From positions 5,890,001-5,954,000 of the forward strand of contig NC_060254.1 of assembly GCF_921293095.1 (NCBI RefSeq): a DNA stretch of 64,000 bases, given 5' to 3'. Position numbers and translations under genes: made by a program. Below the pieces are notes generated by a model, which made no database searches, had not been told where the DNA came from, and saw nothing but the letters and a program-made list of their open reading frames with translations. Within the stretch, counting starts at the first letter, position 1; the number at the start of each line of letters is the position of its first letter. Below are positions 46,136 through 57,029 of this stretch, in pieces. This DNA is from Ischnura elegans (lineage: Eukaryota; Arthropoda; Insecta; Odonata; Coenagrionidae).

Positions 46136-46915
46136 TGTCATTCTTGAGACGCCTCAGTGTCGATAACGATAGTGGCGGCGGTATATGCATCTGCTAATAC
46201 CAGGACGTCACCTGGCGTTCCTTGTTGACAACCCCTTTACATCGCTCCCTTTGCCTCTGAGGAACTCACGCAAATACATATTAATGGAAGAGTACGGTAG
46301 CTGTGGCTTAGCTCGATCTACCGATTTGATCGATAGATTTTTCTTCCTCATAGGAAAATCTACTAAAATTGGTAGTATATTAATTGCGTATTGCTTGGTT
46401 TCGCTAATAGTAGGACCTGCCCGCCTTTGTGACGGTGCAGGATTCCTCGTCCCGTCCTTCCTTCCCCGTCCTTTCCTTGGAGGCGTCGTCGGGCTCCTAT
46501 CGCGGCGGCGCCTCCTTCCTTGCTCCTTCCAGTCCTCCCCCTTCTGCGGTGCAGAGGTGATAAGCTAACGCTTCAGACCTCGGCCCAGGAGAGTAACCCC
46601 GCGAGCCCGCCCAAGGAGTTCGTATGCATTGTGGCTTAGCTCGGGTTCTACTCTATCCTAGATTATCCAAACCAATCAACGTGAGAGAATGCTGGACGCC
46701 CGATTTGAAATGACCTTTTTAACGGTTTTTATAACGCGGGGAGCCACCGCTAGAGTCGCATCTGTCGGAAGTGGATGCTGGAGGCGAAGGATAAATGTGT
46801 AGGAGTGAGAGAGGTCATTCTACATAAAGAATCTTCGCTAAAACACGCTTTGGGTATTATTTAAGGCAATCGATATGCTTCCATGCTTATTGTATGCTGC
46901 CTTGAGCAGTTAAAA
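46136..46915. other. non-coding stretch
   Basis: C/T-rich patch at 46,430-46,560. No gene is supported. Confidence 0.4.
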
Positions 46916-46919
46916 TATA

Positions 46920-47445
46920 ATTTTGAAATCGGGTCATGAAATATATTTATACAAAAATATACCGTATAATGCTAAAACAAATAAACGCCCGACACGCCAT
47001 ATGGAAGAACTCTATATACCATACCATAGAACATCCATTTACGCTAGATCTTTCTATACCACCTCCTGCGAAATATGGAATAAATTGTCATGCGATTTAA
47101 AAAAATCTAAAAATGTAAAACAATTCAAAAAGAAATATTATGAAATATTGATACATACATGTAAACTGAATATTGCAACTTAACTGATTATTGTGCTGAT
47201 GCTAAAGTCAATAAAATCAGATGGATTTATGAGTTCATACGTTTGTCGTGCTGATAATTATATATACATATGCATATTTTTGTTCTACTCTGTCATATAT
47301 TTAGTCGCATTCTGTGAAATCGATGTATAATGTAAATCTACTTATTCTTGTAATATTTCTGACTCTATTATATTTATAACCATATATGTTCCTAAGGGAC
47401 AAACTTGTCCCGGAATAATAAATTTCATTTTCTTTTCCATTCTAT
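46920..47445 (+). pseudogene. LINE 3' end: RT C-terminus and 3' UTR
   Basis: The frame 46,923-47,183 encodes the C-terminal tail common to jockey-like arthropod LINEs: YIPYHRTSIYARSF, then TSCEIWNKLSCDLKKSKNVKQFKKKYY. The 3' UTR follows, with GGACAAACTTGTCCCGGAATAATAAATTTCA near its end, including an AATAAA. It is 5'-truncated. No clear target duplication was seen. Confidence 0.7.
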
Positions 47446-50117
47446 ATTGTGAAAAGACTTAACATCCTCCTGGACCAAATTGAAGCAAATTATCAGGGCA
47501 GGAAGCAAACGTGCTTCGTGCCGTTGGACAGAAAAATAAATAGGTACCACCGAATACGTTTCGCAGTGATGCCTTCGTTACTGTCATTATAATGCAGTCA
47601 ATACTCTGCTGGAGTCTTTAAGTACGGGCCCCTGACTAACACTCACTCTATAACTTAGGAATTGATGTATATTTGATTCACGACGAGTGCCTATTGTTCC
47701 TCTTCTTCGCCGTTTACAGCCAGGTGAAATTTCAGTAATTCGTTAAAGGCGACCCAACCCTCCACTAGACAAATTAAAACTTCTCCTTCTTCTTCTGCTT
47801 CGTCTTGCGGCGTTCAACCTATTTCATCCGATTACTCATCCCAGGAGCGCTGCTTCCAAATTAGCACATTTCTCTCTCCCTGCCACCTGGCGTCGCGCCG
47901 CGGAATTAATTCCGACAAAAGACGTCGTGGGGGCTGATTCTCAGGAGTAACTACGACCTTCGGCGCATGACAAATGACAGTCTCGCTGCGGTGTCGTCTC
48001 GCAAACTTCCGTTAAATGCGAATCCGACACTCTCGTTAAACTAATCAGCAGAATCTAATTTGCAAACGGAGGGAAGGGAGGGGTCTACAACAGCGCCACT
48101 ATCTTGAACTTGTTCTCGCGACGTATACAACTGATATCCTTACACTCCGCTAATGCTCGCTGCCTTCCTCATTCATTCTCTATTACACAGCTGGCTTCAC
48201 TACGTCCAAGCACACTGACAGAGCATTAAAAACTATTAATCTTCGTTTACGTTTCGAAGTTGACTCCTGAGCAGAATCAGCTCAAAAACGATATCTCGAT
48301 GCTAGTATTATCGACTGAGAAGTGTCCCAGCGATTGACAATATACGCTTCGTGTTGGAAGAGGAAAAACGAAGAAAGGAAGGACTGAGGCGAAATAGAAA
48401 ACATCGCAGACTCGTCTTATTTAAGAGCAATTTGAATTAACATTCGGCCTCATAATTAATTAATTACAAAGGGTGTAAATATATTATTTGAGCTCTTGTT
48501 TCAATCAATGCTTGCCGCTTGCGATGCAACCACAGCAAGCGATTCCTACCATGTTAAAACTTCTTCAAAGTACTTCAACTTCGCAAATAGATCGATTCAA
48601 GACCTCAATCGATTCGTACTTTAACATTCCGGGACTTATAAACATGGCCAACTTCCATCCGTTATATATTAATTGTTAAATGAGGCAAGGTCGATTGAAA
48701 GAATATCTGATCGTATTTTGAGGCGAAAAAAACTGTCGTGATGGATCCAAATAATATATCATCTTCCGTGTCGCAATTTCATACGAAATATATGAGCTAA
48801 GAAAAACCTATTCAAAGATGCCTCATTCCCATGAGATACTTAAGTGGATTGCAAGGTCCTTCTCTAGATGGCCAGACGCGCAATTTCTCGGCTTCATTTG
48901 GAGGCGGGCGTATCACTCAGATTTCATTGCGCGTAAACAATGTTAGGGGGAAAACGAATCAATTGGGGGCTTGGTAGATTTTTCTCCGATCTATAATTCT
49001 TTAGTGACGCATTTAATTGGCTTGAAGCAGAAAATTTAATTCAATTTGGTGGTATAAAATTTGGGGAGTAGGTAATGCGTCAAAAAAAGACAAATGACAA
49101 TCGGTCAAGAGTGAGTAATGCATAATATTGAGAAATGGACTGAGGCTCAGTCATCGAAAATTGTCAACGCAATTATTATACATTTATTTTAGAGATGAGT
49201 CCAAGTATTTGTAATTCCTACGTAGGAATATGTTCTCGCCTATTCAGAGGTGAATCTATGATGAAAAACTGACGTATAGAGAGCATAGTAAACGCAAATA
49301 CTGCGGATATGCTTCCCTTCAGACGATTCAGCTAGGGTTCGCTGGTAAGTGCAAGGAATGGTCAGTGTACGTGCATGGAGTATATCGAAGGAGGAGTCAG
49401 TGCATTATGAATTTGCGCACAGCGACAAATTGCAGTGAGTTGAAAGTAATCGCTACTCAATAACCGATACTGAAATGTATCGGAATAGTTTCTAACTGAA
49501 GCCGGACAGTATTCGTAGAGCGATTCTCCGATGCGTTTGTTGGGGGGAGGAGGGTCGACTCGAACAATGCAGGCAGGCGTCTTTGTTGCGTCACACGAAT
49601 CCAATTAAGTGGAGAGCGATTTCGTCTGCTCACATTTGTTGTTCCAGTAGCAGTCTCTCAGCCAATCAGAAGAGAGAAATAAGGGAGGGGGTGAGGGTAA
49701 GATGGCCGCTTTGCGGAGCATTTCGACGCTCTCTGCAGACTGGGAGGCGACGGTGGTGGCGAGGGCGGGGGACCGAGGAACTACATACGAGGAAGGGGGC
49801 GCACACGAGGCGGAAACAAGTGAGTTGCGGTGATTCTCGTCGGGAGGCGAGCGGAGATTTTTCGTTTCGGGGGGGGGGGGGGGGGGAAGGGGGATAGGGG
49901 GTAGTGGGGTTGGTTGCGAGGGGGTTAAGAGTCAGTGGAAGGGGAAGGGGGAGTAAAGTGGCTTTTACGCGGATGAGATCTGTCCCGAAGTAGAAGACCC
50001 CCATTCCGCACCCCCACTAGCCCCTGCCAACCCCCACCCACCCTCTAAAACATCCCCCTTCTCCTCTCTCTCTTTCGCACTCGACGCCAAAATTATCACT
50101 CTTCTCATTCCACAAAG
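47446..50117. other. long non-coding stretch
   Basis: Unique-looking DNA with no recognised coding domain. GC-rich at 49,640-50,060, with an 18-G run at 49,869-49,886. A short CCTACGTAGG palindrome lies near 49,218. Confidence 0.4.
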
Positions 50118-50505
50118 GTTTTCGCTAGAGCTGTGTCGTTCTTGAATGATCCGTTAAAAACGAACGATTCATTGGAATAAAACGAATGGATTGAATCGTG
50201 ATTCTGGTGATATCGCTCAAAATAAACGAAAAAATCCGCAACGAAAGAACGACAAATCCAAATCCATTGAATTGGTTGCGATGATGGAGAATCGAGCGAT
50301 TAAGCTGCCAAAAGGATCTGCCGAACGCAACCAAACGAACGATTCATGTTCAGCGGATTCAGCACTTTTGTGAGAACCGTGAAGAGAGAGGGAATTACGA
50401 GGGTGAATAGATGTTTGGCTTTGTTTTCCACCTTTGAAGGACGGGTTGTGGGCATGAAAGGTTGGCTGCCGAAAGGAACCAATACTTATCGCCGTTTTGA
50501 CTTGC

Positions 50506-51061
50506 AAGGGGAGACCACGTACCTTGCTCCGCCTTTTTCAATGCCGTACTTTTTATGGCCTTCGGAATGGTGAACACCTCTCTGAACTAGTAGTGGTTTC
50601 GTTGATTGGGCCTTAGTTTGGCTGTAATTAATTAATTTTCACGCGGTATTTTTTACAAGCCGTATATAATTCCTAAATTTCACTGCTTAAATACCTAAAC
50701 GCCATTATGATGATAAAAAAATTGCTTGATGCCTATGCTTGCTGCATTAAAATTAATGGTAAACTTAGCGCCGTGTGATCACAATGAAGACCACAAAATA
50801 AACTGCCACGACGAAGCCCCGAACCCTGGTCGCCTTGGTGGAATTCACGCACGCTACCACTACCCCACCTGATAAGTGATGCGAAATTTTGAAATTATAT
50901 AAGGCTTGTGAAAAATACCGCATGAAAATTAATTAATTACAGCCAAACTAAGGCCCTTTCTACGGAACCACAACCAGTTCAGAGATGTGTTCACCATTCC
51001 GAAGGCCATAAAAAGTACGGCATTGAAAAAGGCGGAGCAAGGTACGCGGTCTTCCCTTGTT
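50506..51061. repeat. long inverted repeat, about 155-bp arms
   Basis: The left arm, 50,506-50,662, contains AAGGGGAGACCACGTACC, GCCGTACTTTTTATGGCC and TTTGGCTGTAATTAATTAAT. The right arm, 50,908-51,061, is its reverse complement with scattered changes. The loop is about 245 bp. Confidence 0.85.
50795..50880 (-). repeat. tRNA-derived SINE-like remnant in the inverted-repeat loop
   Basis: On the minus strand GGTGGGGTAGTGGTAGCGTGCG is followed by GACCAGGGTTCGGGGCTTC, like an A-region and a mutated B box of a tRNA-derived sequence. Confidence 0.45.
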
Positions 51062-51302
51062 AGTTCGGCATGCACTCGGCTTTAATAGAGATGAAATGTA
51101 CGGGTTTCCTTGAACGCTCATCTATCATTTAATCGCGAATCACTTCGATCTACCAGATATGCGTCATAGATTAGATTCCATCCAAAGAATCGTGAATTTC
51201 TCCGAATTTCGTCCATTATGAACGATTAGAAGAATCGAATCACTGCCGTGATTCAAATCACGTGAACCGAATCCTCAAAATGAATGGAAACTCCCAGCCC
51301 TA

Positions 51303-51586
51303 GTTCTTACTCGAACCACATTGCTTTACAGAAGTAACATATCGACCCCTCTGGAGAAAGGAGCCTCCGAATGAATATCGGTCTTCGATTCGAAGTGGCT
51401 CACTTGAAAACCAAACAATTCCACCACCAACAATATTCCGCAAAGGAATGTGACGAAATATTATACGTTTAGAGAACCCATCGCGAATTCGGAAGACTTC
51501 AGTTCGAGATTACGTCAAAAGGGAATGCTCTATCGTTAGAATGTGGAAGATTGACCCCTTATTGTTCATTTTAAATTTATATGAAT
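51303..51586. other. spacer
   Basis: Nothing recognised. Confidence 0.4.
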
Positions 51587-51596
51587 ACTCATTGGA

Positions 51597-52172
51597 TATA
51601 TTTTTATATTGGGGTAACTAAAGACTGTAAAAGTATAGGGGAAATAAAAAGAAGGATAGGAATGGCGAAAGAAGTTTTCGAGAAGAAGAAGAGAGCCTTG
51701 TGTAACAAGGCACTGGAATTAAAATTGAGGAAGAGATTGGTGAAATGCTATGTGTGGAGTGCGCATATGTATGGATGTGAGATATGGACGATGGGGAAGA
51801 GAGACAGGGACAGGATTGGGGCGTTTGAGATGTGGGTTTGGAGGAAGATGGAGGGAATACGGTGGACGGACAAAGTTAGGAATGAGCAAGTGTTAAACAG
51901 GTTAGATGAGAAAAGAACGTTGATGGACAAAATAAAAAGACGGAAGGGAATAACTGGCTGGGACATTTAATGAGAGGGAATGGAATTTTGAAAGTAGCTT
52001 TGGAGGGATCGGTGGAAGGGGTCAGAAGAAGGGGAAGAAGAAGGCTGAAGTTTATTGATAACGTTAAAATTGGAAGATATGGAGACTTTAAGGAGATGGC
52101 CGGAGACAGGATGGAATGGAGACAGCATTGGCGCGGGGGACCTGCTGACGGGCAGACCACCACAAGATGATG
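51597..52172 (+). pseudogene. 5'-truncated LINE (RT C-terminus) with 10-bp target duplication
   Basis: ACTCATTGGA occurs at 51,587-51,596 and 52,173-52,182. The body encodes the C-terminal end of a LINE RT protein: IKRRIGMAKEVFEKKKR, LRKRLVKCYVWS, YGCEIWTMGKR, FEMWVWRKMEGIRWTDKVRNE and, after a one-base frameshift near 51,946, NWLGH...RGNGIL and WRGGPADGQTT. This pattern is typical of RTE-like or related LINEs. The end ATGATG is a short simple tail. With one frameshift and an intact duplication, the insertion is fairly young. Confidence 0.9.
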
Positions 52173-52182
52173 ACTCATTGGA

Positions 52183-53400
52183 AGGTTCAATTTCTGCTGC
52201 GAGTGACACGCTGAGATCAGAAATTCGTAGTTAACATTTGAACGGAGGGGAGTTAGGGCGATGATAATATCAAGTCTCCGTCCGTTCTTCTCGCGTTGAC
52301 CATTTTCCTCGGGCCCTGACTATTCTGGCCCCTTACTCCCCTTTCTCACCCATCAACCCTTTCGCCTCTCCCCATGACCACACATTCCATTTTCCCCGCA
52401 AATTCTCCTCGATCCTTTATTCTTTTCTCCCCCTCTCCTTCTTCTCCTCCCACCCAGCTGCTTCTCTTCATCTTTCTCACCGCCTCCCTTTCCTGAAATG
52501 AATTAATGATAAAATTCTCGTGTACTGTGCTGTAATTGCAACAGATGACACACACCCTACGCATTGAAATAATCGGGAACAAGCACAATTTTTTCAAAGT
52601 ACTAGAATAAGAAGGTCCCTACCTCAAATGTACCCGCCGAAACTTTCGCGGATGAATAAAGTTTTTTAGCTGAGTTATGAGTCTTAGAAAATTAATCTTC
52701 TTCGGCTGCTTGAAAATGCGACGTCATCGGAGCGTGACGTCACGGCACGGTATCCAGTAATGACAGACTGAGGAAGTGGATAGAAAATCGGTCCATGCAG
52801 GGGCTCAAATGCAAATATGGCGAAAATAATCGCTGTTTTAACGGCAGATTGTGAATATGCTGGGTTGCCAAGGCGTTATTGAAACAAATGAAGGGGATTG
52901 TTTCGTGAGATTTGGAAGCAATCACTATTTTTCAGAAAATCAGCCGCCATAAGGGAGTCGACCAAAATTAAACTGTCGTATTGTGCTTTCTTAAATCCCT
53001 CTTAAGTCAACTTGTCCTTTGAGGAACTACTACAAAGCTCGTCGATGATTTTTCACTTCGATATATTGCAATCAAGACTCTGGCCTTCTACTCTCTTAGC
53101 GAAGTGAATGGTGTACCGTGCGATGACGCCAGAAGGCGTTTCAGGTCACGTGACATTAAGCGATATTCTACCACTTTTAATAAGCATTTGATGACGTTTG
53201 TGGAGTACAAGGAGAGTTTTGGCTTATATATTTGGACTCGTGAGAAAATTATCTATTCAATGAGACTCACTAGCATGAACAACAAATTTCATGCATGTTC
53301 CCCATTGCGGAAAAGTACAGTTGCATATTGACATCTTAAAAATCGCCCTCATTTAGCCTGCGTCTCCGTGTTCAATAAAAAACTGCGAAAGTCGTCGCCA
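52183..53400. other. non-coding stretch
   Basis: C/T-rich at 52,310-52,490. A TGACGTCA lies near 52,736. The open frame at 53,104-53,331 shows no recognisable domain. Confidence 0.4.
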
Positions 53401-53407
53401 GCTTCTC

Positions 53408-53700
53408 TTCTCATGAGTTGGTGGCGTCATCGAAGTTTTGGTTCACTAATTTGTTCAGAGTGAACCCTTTGATAAGGGATGGGATTCGCTAAAAACAGTG
53501 CAAGCCACAATGAGCGACGGGAGAAACACGCCTTAGGAGGGAAGCAGGGGCTCTCAAGGTATGGGGTAAGAGTTTATGACGCCACCAACTCGCTCGCGAA
53601 AGGGTCGATTGGCCGTCGATTGATCGTTGCAACTAACTGAACAAGTGAGCAACGGATCTGAATACGATCTCTTCATTTTTTCAAACTAGATCACATCCGA
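53408..53700 (+). repeat. CRE-pair repeat, copy 4
   Basis: CTTCTCATGAGTTGGTGGCGTCAT (53,422-53,429, one change from CRE), GGGATGGGATTCGCTA, TATGACGCCACCAACTCG (53,577-53,584), CGCGAAAGGGTCGA, and TCTCTTCATTTTTTCAAA near 53,667. Farther on, GCCGTAAGCTTTCGC near 54,015 matches the sequence after copy 3. Confidence 0.65.
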
Positions 53701-54427
53701 CATGAGTTTAAGACAATAGCGAGGGAGATGTATTGGCGATGCACCCCTGCGTGATTGCAATTGTAAACATTTGAGGATCGGTATGAAGGAAAATTCGGAC
53801 AAAATGTCACTCAATTCACACCATAGAAATTACAACATGAGAGCTTGGAAGTTTAAGAAAATAATCCACGAAATAATGTTATTATGAGTCCTTTGCGATT
53901 GACATTGTGTTGTTGTCGGACTGCATTAAATTAATAAAAATATAATATCGGGTGCAACGCGTCTTTGCAATACAATAGTCTCTTTCCCGTCACCAAAGTC
54001 ATCCACTGCGCATTGCCGTAAGCTTTCGCGATGAGCGTAGTTATGTAGTAATGGCGCGAGCGAAGTGTGTGCGAGAGTTCACTTGCTAAGAGGAGTCGTC
54101 CGGAGGTCATTGATGTACTTGGGATGCGCCTCGTCGTTATATCCGACGCATTCCATCATTTCCCCTCCCCATCTGCACTCGGGGCTCATTGCTCACACCC
54201 CCACGGCAATGGAAGGGAGGGGTGACCCACCCCCACTCCTCATTCACACCCCTCCCCTCCCCCTGCAACACCCGAGGAGTGATTTAATGGCCAGCCGTTT
54301 GGATGAATCAAATGTGCTAGGTCCTTCACTCCGATATACGTACTCAAATGCACTTCCATCCGTTCGTTCCTCCTCTGCATATTCTGCCGTCTGCTTCTTA
54401 ACACACTCAGCGAGAAGCTCTCCCATT
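53701..54427. other. non-coding stretch
   Basis: C-rich at 54,150-54,280. The long open frame across it (54,065-54,475) runs into the MITE and is not supported. Confidence 0.4.
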
Positions 54428-54742
54428 CAGTGGGAGGCAGCGAGGGGGGTTTTGGGGGATAAACCCCCCCCCTGAGCTCAGAGAAATTTTTGATTTTAAT
54501 CCATTTTACTTATTGGATTGATATTATAAATAGAATGGTGTAAGGATTAATAAAATATCCCTCAGAAAGCCGTAAAACTCACCATTTTGAACCATTTATC
54601 TTAAAATTCCACAATTTATTAATCTCGCACCTACCGCTTATCCTGATGGTACCCTAATTCCATACCCCCACACACCCCGGTATTAGTTGCGCCTGAACCA
54701 CCCCGCCCCCTCCCCCCGCCTTAATTCCTAGCTGCGCCCCTG
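54428..54742 (-). mobile_element. CAGGGGCGCAGC-type hAT-like MITE, minus copy
   Basis: 315 bp. On the minus strand it starts CAGGGGCGCAGCTAGGAATT at 54,742, passes GGTGTGTGGGGGTATGGAAT and the CTGAGCTC plus G-run block, and ends in GCCTCCCACTG, corresponding to the CAGTGG end. It directly abuts a second MITE at 54,752 through the same GAGTAAAAC linker seen at 42,302-42,310. Confidence 0.8.
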
Positions 54743-54751
54743 GTTTTACTC

Positions 54752-54984
54752 AAGGCCGTTTTACACGGGGCACGGAATTGCGCAGGTTAGAACTGCATTA
54801 ATTTCTAAAATGACGTGGAATTGCGCGAATGCATGAATGAAATTAGAACGGGCTATTTTCCCTTCTCGCATCCACGCATTCTCGCATGTGTTCTAGCAAT
54901 TCACCGCTTTACACAACGCAATTTTGATTCCGCCTTCGCACGTACGTCCGATTGCGCAATTCCGTGTACGTGTAAAACGGCCTT
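54752..54984. mobile_element. MITE with AAGGCCGTTTTACACG ends
   Basis: The left terminal repeat AAGGCCGTTTTACACG...CACGGAATTGCGCA (54,752-54,786) is matched by its inverse at 54,950-54,984, with one small indel. The interior is about 160 bp, AT-rich, with repeated GAATTGCGC and ACGCATTC motifs. No clear target duplication. Confidence 0.7.
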
Positions 54985-54999
54985 CACGGTCGATAACCC

Positions 55000-55260
55000 A
55001 TGATGTAGGTTATCGACCTCATGTGTCTCATCTTCTACCAAGTAGGTCTTCAAAAAGACTTCTCTCCTACTCGTCTCAGAACTTCCGCATTTCACAAGCT
55101 ATCTATCAATTTGATCATTCTTCTGAAACACCACACTTCGGAATCTTTCAACCTCGTTTTCTCCGCTGCTGTCATCGTCCATGCCTCACTATACAATAGA
55201 GAAGCATTCTCCAAATATGTTTCTAACTTCTTCACATATATTCCCAACTGTTAAAAGACA
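55000..55260 (-). pseudogene. LINE RT C-terminal fragment
   Basis: The minus strand reads SEAWTMT, VWCFRRMIK and AEVLRRVGEKSL with one stop, parallel to the WTMG / MWVWRKM / EQVLNRLDEKRTL blocks of the LINE at 51,597-52,172. It is a diverged relative. Confidence 0.6.
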
Positions 55261-55649
55261 TCTTTATTTTCCTAATGAGCACTGGTGTGAATGCTGCGTC
55301 GGCTCTATAAACTTCTCAGGATGGCATGGTGCCCATTTTTCCCGCAAGGGGAAAGAGTTTATTACGCATACTTTAAGAATAGAAATATGCGATTGATATT
55401 ATAGAATACTAAAATATTCTGGAAACAATCACAAGCAGCTTAACTTGATGATGATGGAGAGGTATGGCATTAAAATATAATAAAAATCGACAAAAATATC
55501 AGAAAAAATTCAGTGTCACTAATTATATATAAAGTATCGTATATAAAGTATCATAATATTTCAGTATCACTGTTTTCCTAAACATGTATGCTTGCGATGA
55601 AGACAAACAAGCATTACCTTAAGTCGTTACGATTGTTGGCAGGAGAAGC

Positions 55650-55830
55650 CATGGTTCAACAGCAGGTGAAGCAGAAGTACACTGAGGCTCAAACGATACA
55701 CGTGGCTGAGGAATGAGGCAAGGCTGTCCTCTATCGCCGCTGCTTTTGAACGTGTAAGCTGAGGCGATAGTAAGAGAGGCGAGGGATGAGTTGGATTTTC
55801 AAATACATGTAAAAATGGCGTAATAGCCGA
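55650..55830 (+). pseudogene. LINE RT fragment (RQGCPLSPLL motif)
   Basis: The plus strand near 55,715-55,800 reads MRQGCPLSPLLLNV, then a stop, then AEAIVREARDELDF. RQGCPLSP is the highly conserved RT block before the catalytic YADD in LINEs. It may be part of the same family as the 55,000-55,260 fragment, but on the other strand. Confidence 0.65.
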
Positions 55831-56755
55831 TACCGGTAATAAAATAGAAACTCTGTGAATTTTGTGGAAGTAACAAAGTGTTTTTCATTATTAGTACCTT
55901 TTCAGATTTGAAAATGAACTTCAGCGCAGCCAACGCTGAAATAAAAGTGCTGCAGCGCAATACTTAAGGTACTTCGCGGGCGGCGGCAAAGGTGGACTAA
56001 GCCTCAATCGGGCAAAATTCATACTTTCTATAGGTACAGAGGGCAGTTATTTTGCCCGTGCTACCTTACATTTCGAGAACTTTTGTTTACGATCAGCTAA
56101 CTGGGTTATCAACTTCCTCATTTTATACGTTAAGAAGTGGGCTTGATATCAGTTCAAAATTTGTAAATTGGATGCAAAGTGAGACTACAATAAGTTATTT
56201 ACCTCTGGAGATACAAGAGCCCTTGGCGAAAATTTGTATTCAATGAAAAAGTACAGTTTTACCCAAACTTCCAGTGGCCATGAGAAAAACTTAGTGGGAA
56301 TATGCAAGAGTAATTTTACATGGTTTTAATCCTGCATGGAAGGATGAAAATTGGCAAGTTTTATCCAAATCCTTGTTGGTGGATGTCATGCTTGGATAAA
56401 CTGACATGGAATGGCCCTATTGTAAATGGATTAATGCATTCAATATTCATTCTCTATTTAATTATATATTCATTTAGTTTTCCTATTGGTGATAAAATAT
56501 CTTTGACCACAGATTTATAAAAATGCAACACCATGTTTGGAGTGTATACTTGAGTTTTGATTAAAGTGGGTCGTCAACGGGGAAAACTCAACAGATCGGT
56601 AGGCGAGGAGACAACACCCATAGACCCAACAGGCGACTTCATCCCGCGCAACCCTTTCCTGTTGATAGTACAGGCGATCACCCGATTTTCGGGACGAGTG
56701 CACAAATCACGCACGTGTGAATTTATTTCCGACGCGCCGCTCGTCTTGAGCATTG
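55831..56755. other. non-coding stretch
   Basis: No gene is supported. Confidence 0.4.
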
Positions 56756-56759
56756 GCCG

Positions 56760-56839
56760 AGCTGGAATTAAAAATTTCTCTGAGCTCTTGGGGGGGGGGG
56801 GTTTAACCCCCAAAACCCCCCCTTCGCTGCGCTACTGCA
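56760..56839 (+). repeat. 3' terminal fragment of CAGGGGCGCAGC MITE
   Basis: GGAATTAAAAATTTCTCTGAGCTC, a 12-G run, TTTAACCCCCAAAACCCCCC and CGCTGCGCTACTG match the right 80 bp of the family. The left part is missing. Confidence 0.75.
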
Positions 56840-56919
56840 TGAAAGAAGACGAGGCTGCCAGAATGCATTACAAGTACTGCATAGAAACAAGCCTTAATCG
56901 GTAGAATACTGTTGTAATA

Positions 56920-57020
56920 ATAGTGATAATCGCCTGAATTCGATCCAGGGCTGACTGCCTGGGAAGCCATTACTCTATCCACGACTCCAATCCGATCCTC
57001 CAGACGATAAACCAGTGATA
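56920..57020 (-). repeat. tRNA-derived SINE remnant
   Basis: The minus strand reads GGAGTCGTGGATAGAGTAATGG, then GGCAGTCAGCCCTGG and ATCGAATTC, a tRNA-like A region and a decayed B box at normal spacing. Confidence 0.45.
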
Positions 57021-57029
57021 AAATCACCT

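Larger units (their letters stand above)
50126..51302. mobile_element. candidate hAT-like element with fold-back core
   Basis: The left end is TAGAGCTGTGTCG and the right end the inverse of TAGGGCTGGGAG. Sub-terminal GAACGATTC/GAATCG motifs are frequent on both sides. The flanking 8-mers GTTTTCGC and GTTCTTAC agree at 5 of 8, all differences being transitions, so support is moderate. The interior holds a long inverted repeat with a tRNA-like piece in its loop. Confidence 0.45.

Noticed and set aside
54065..54475. 136-codon open frame
   Set aside because: It runs through a C-rich tract into the MITE at 54,428.
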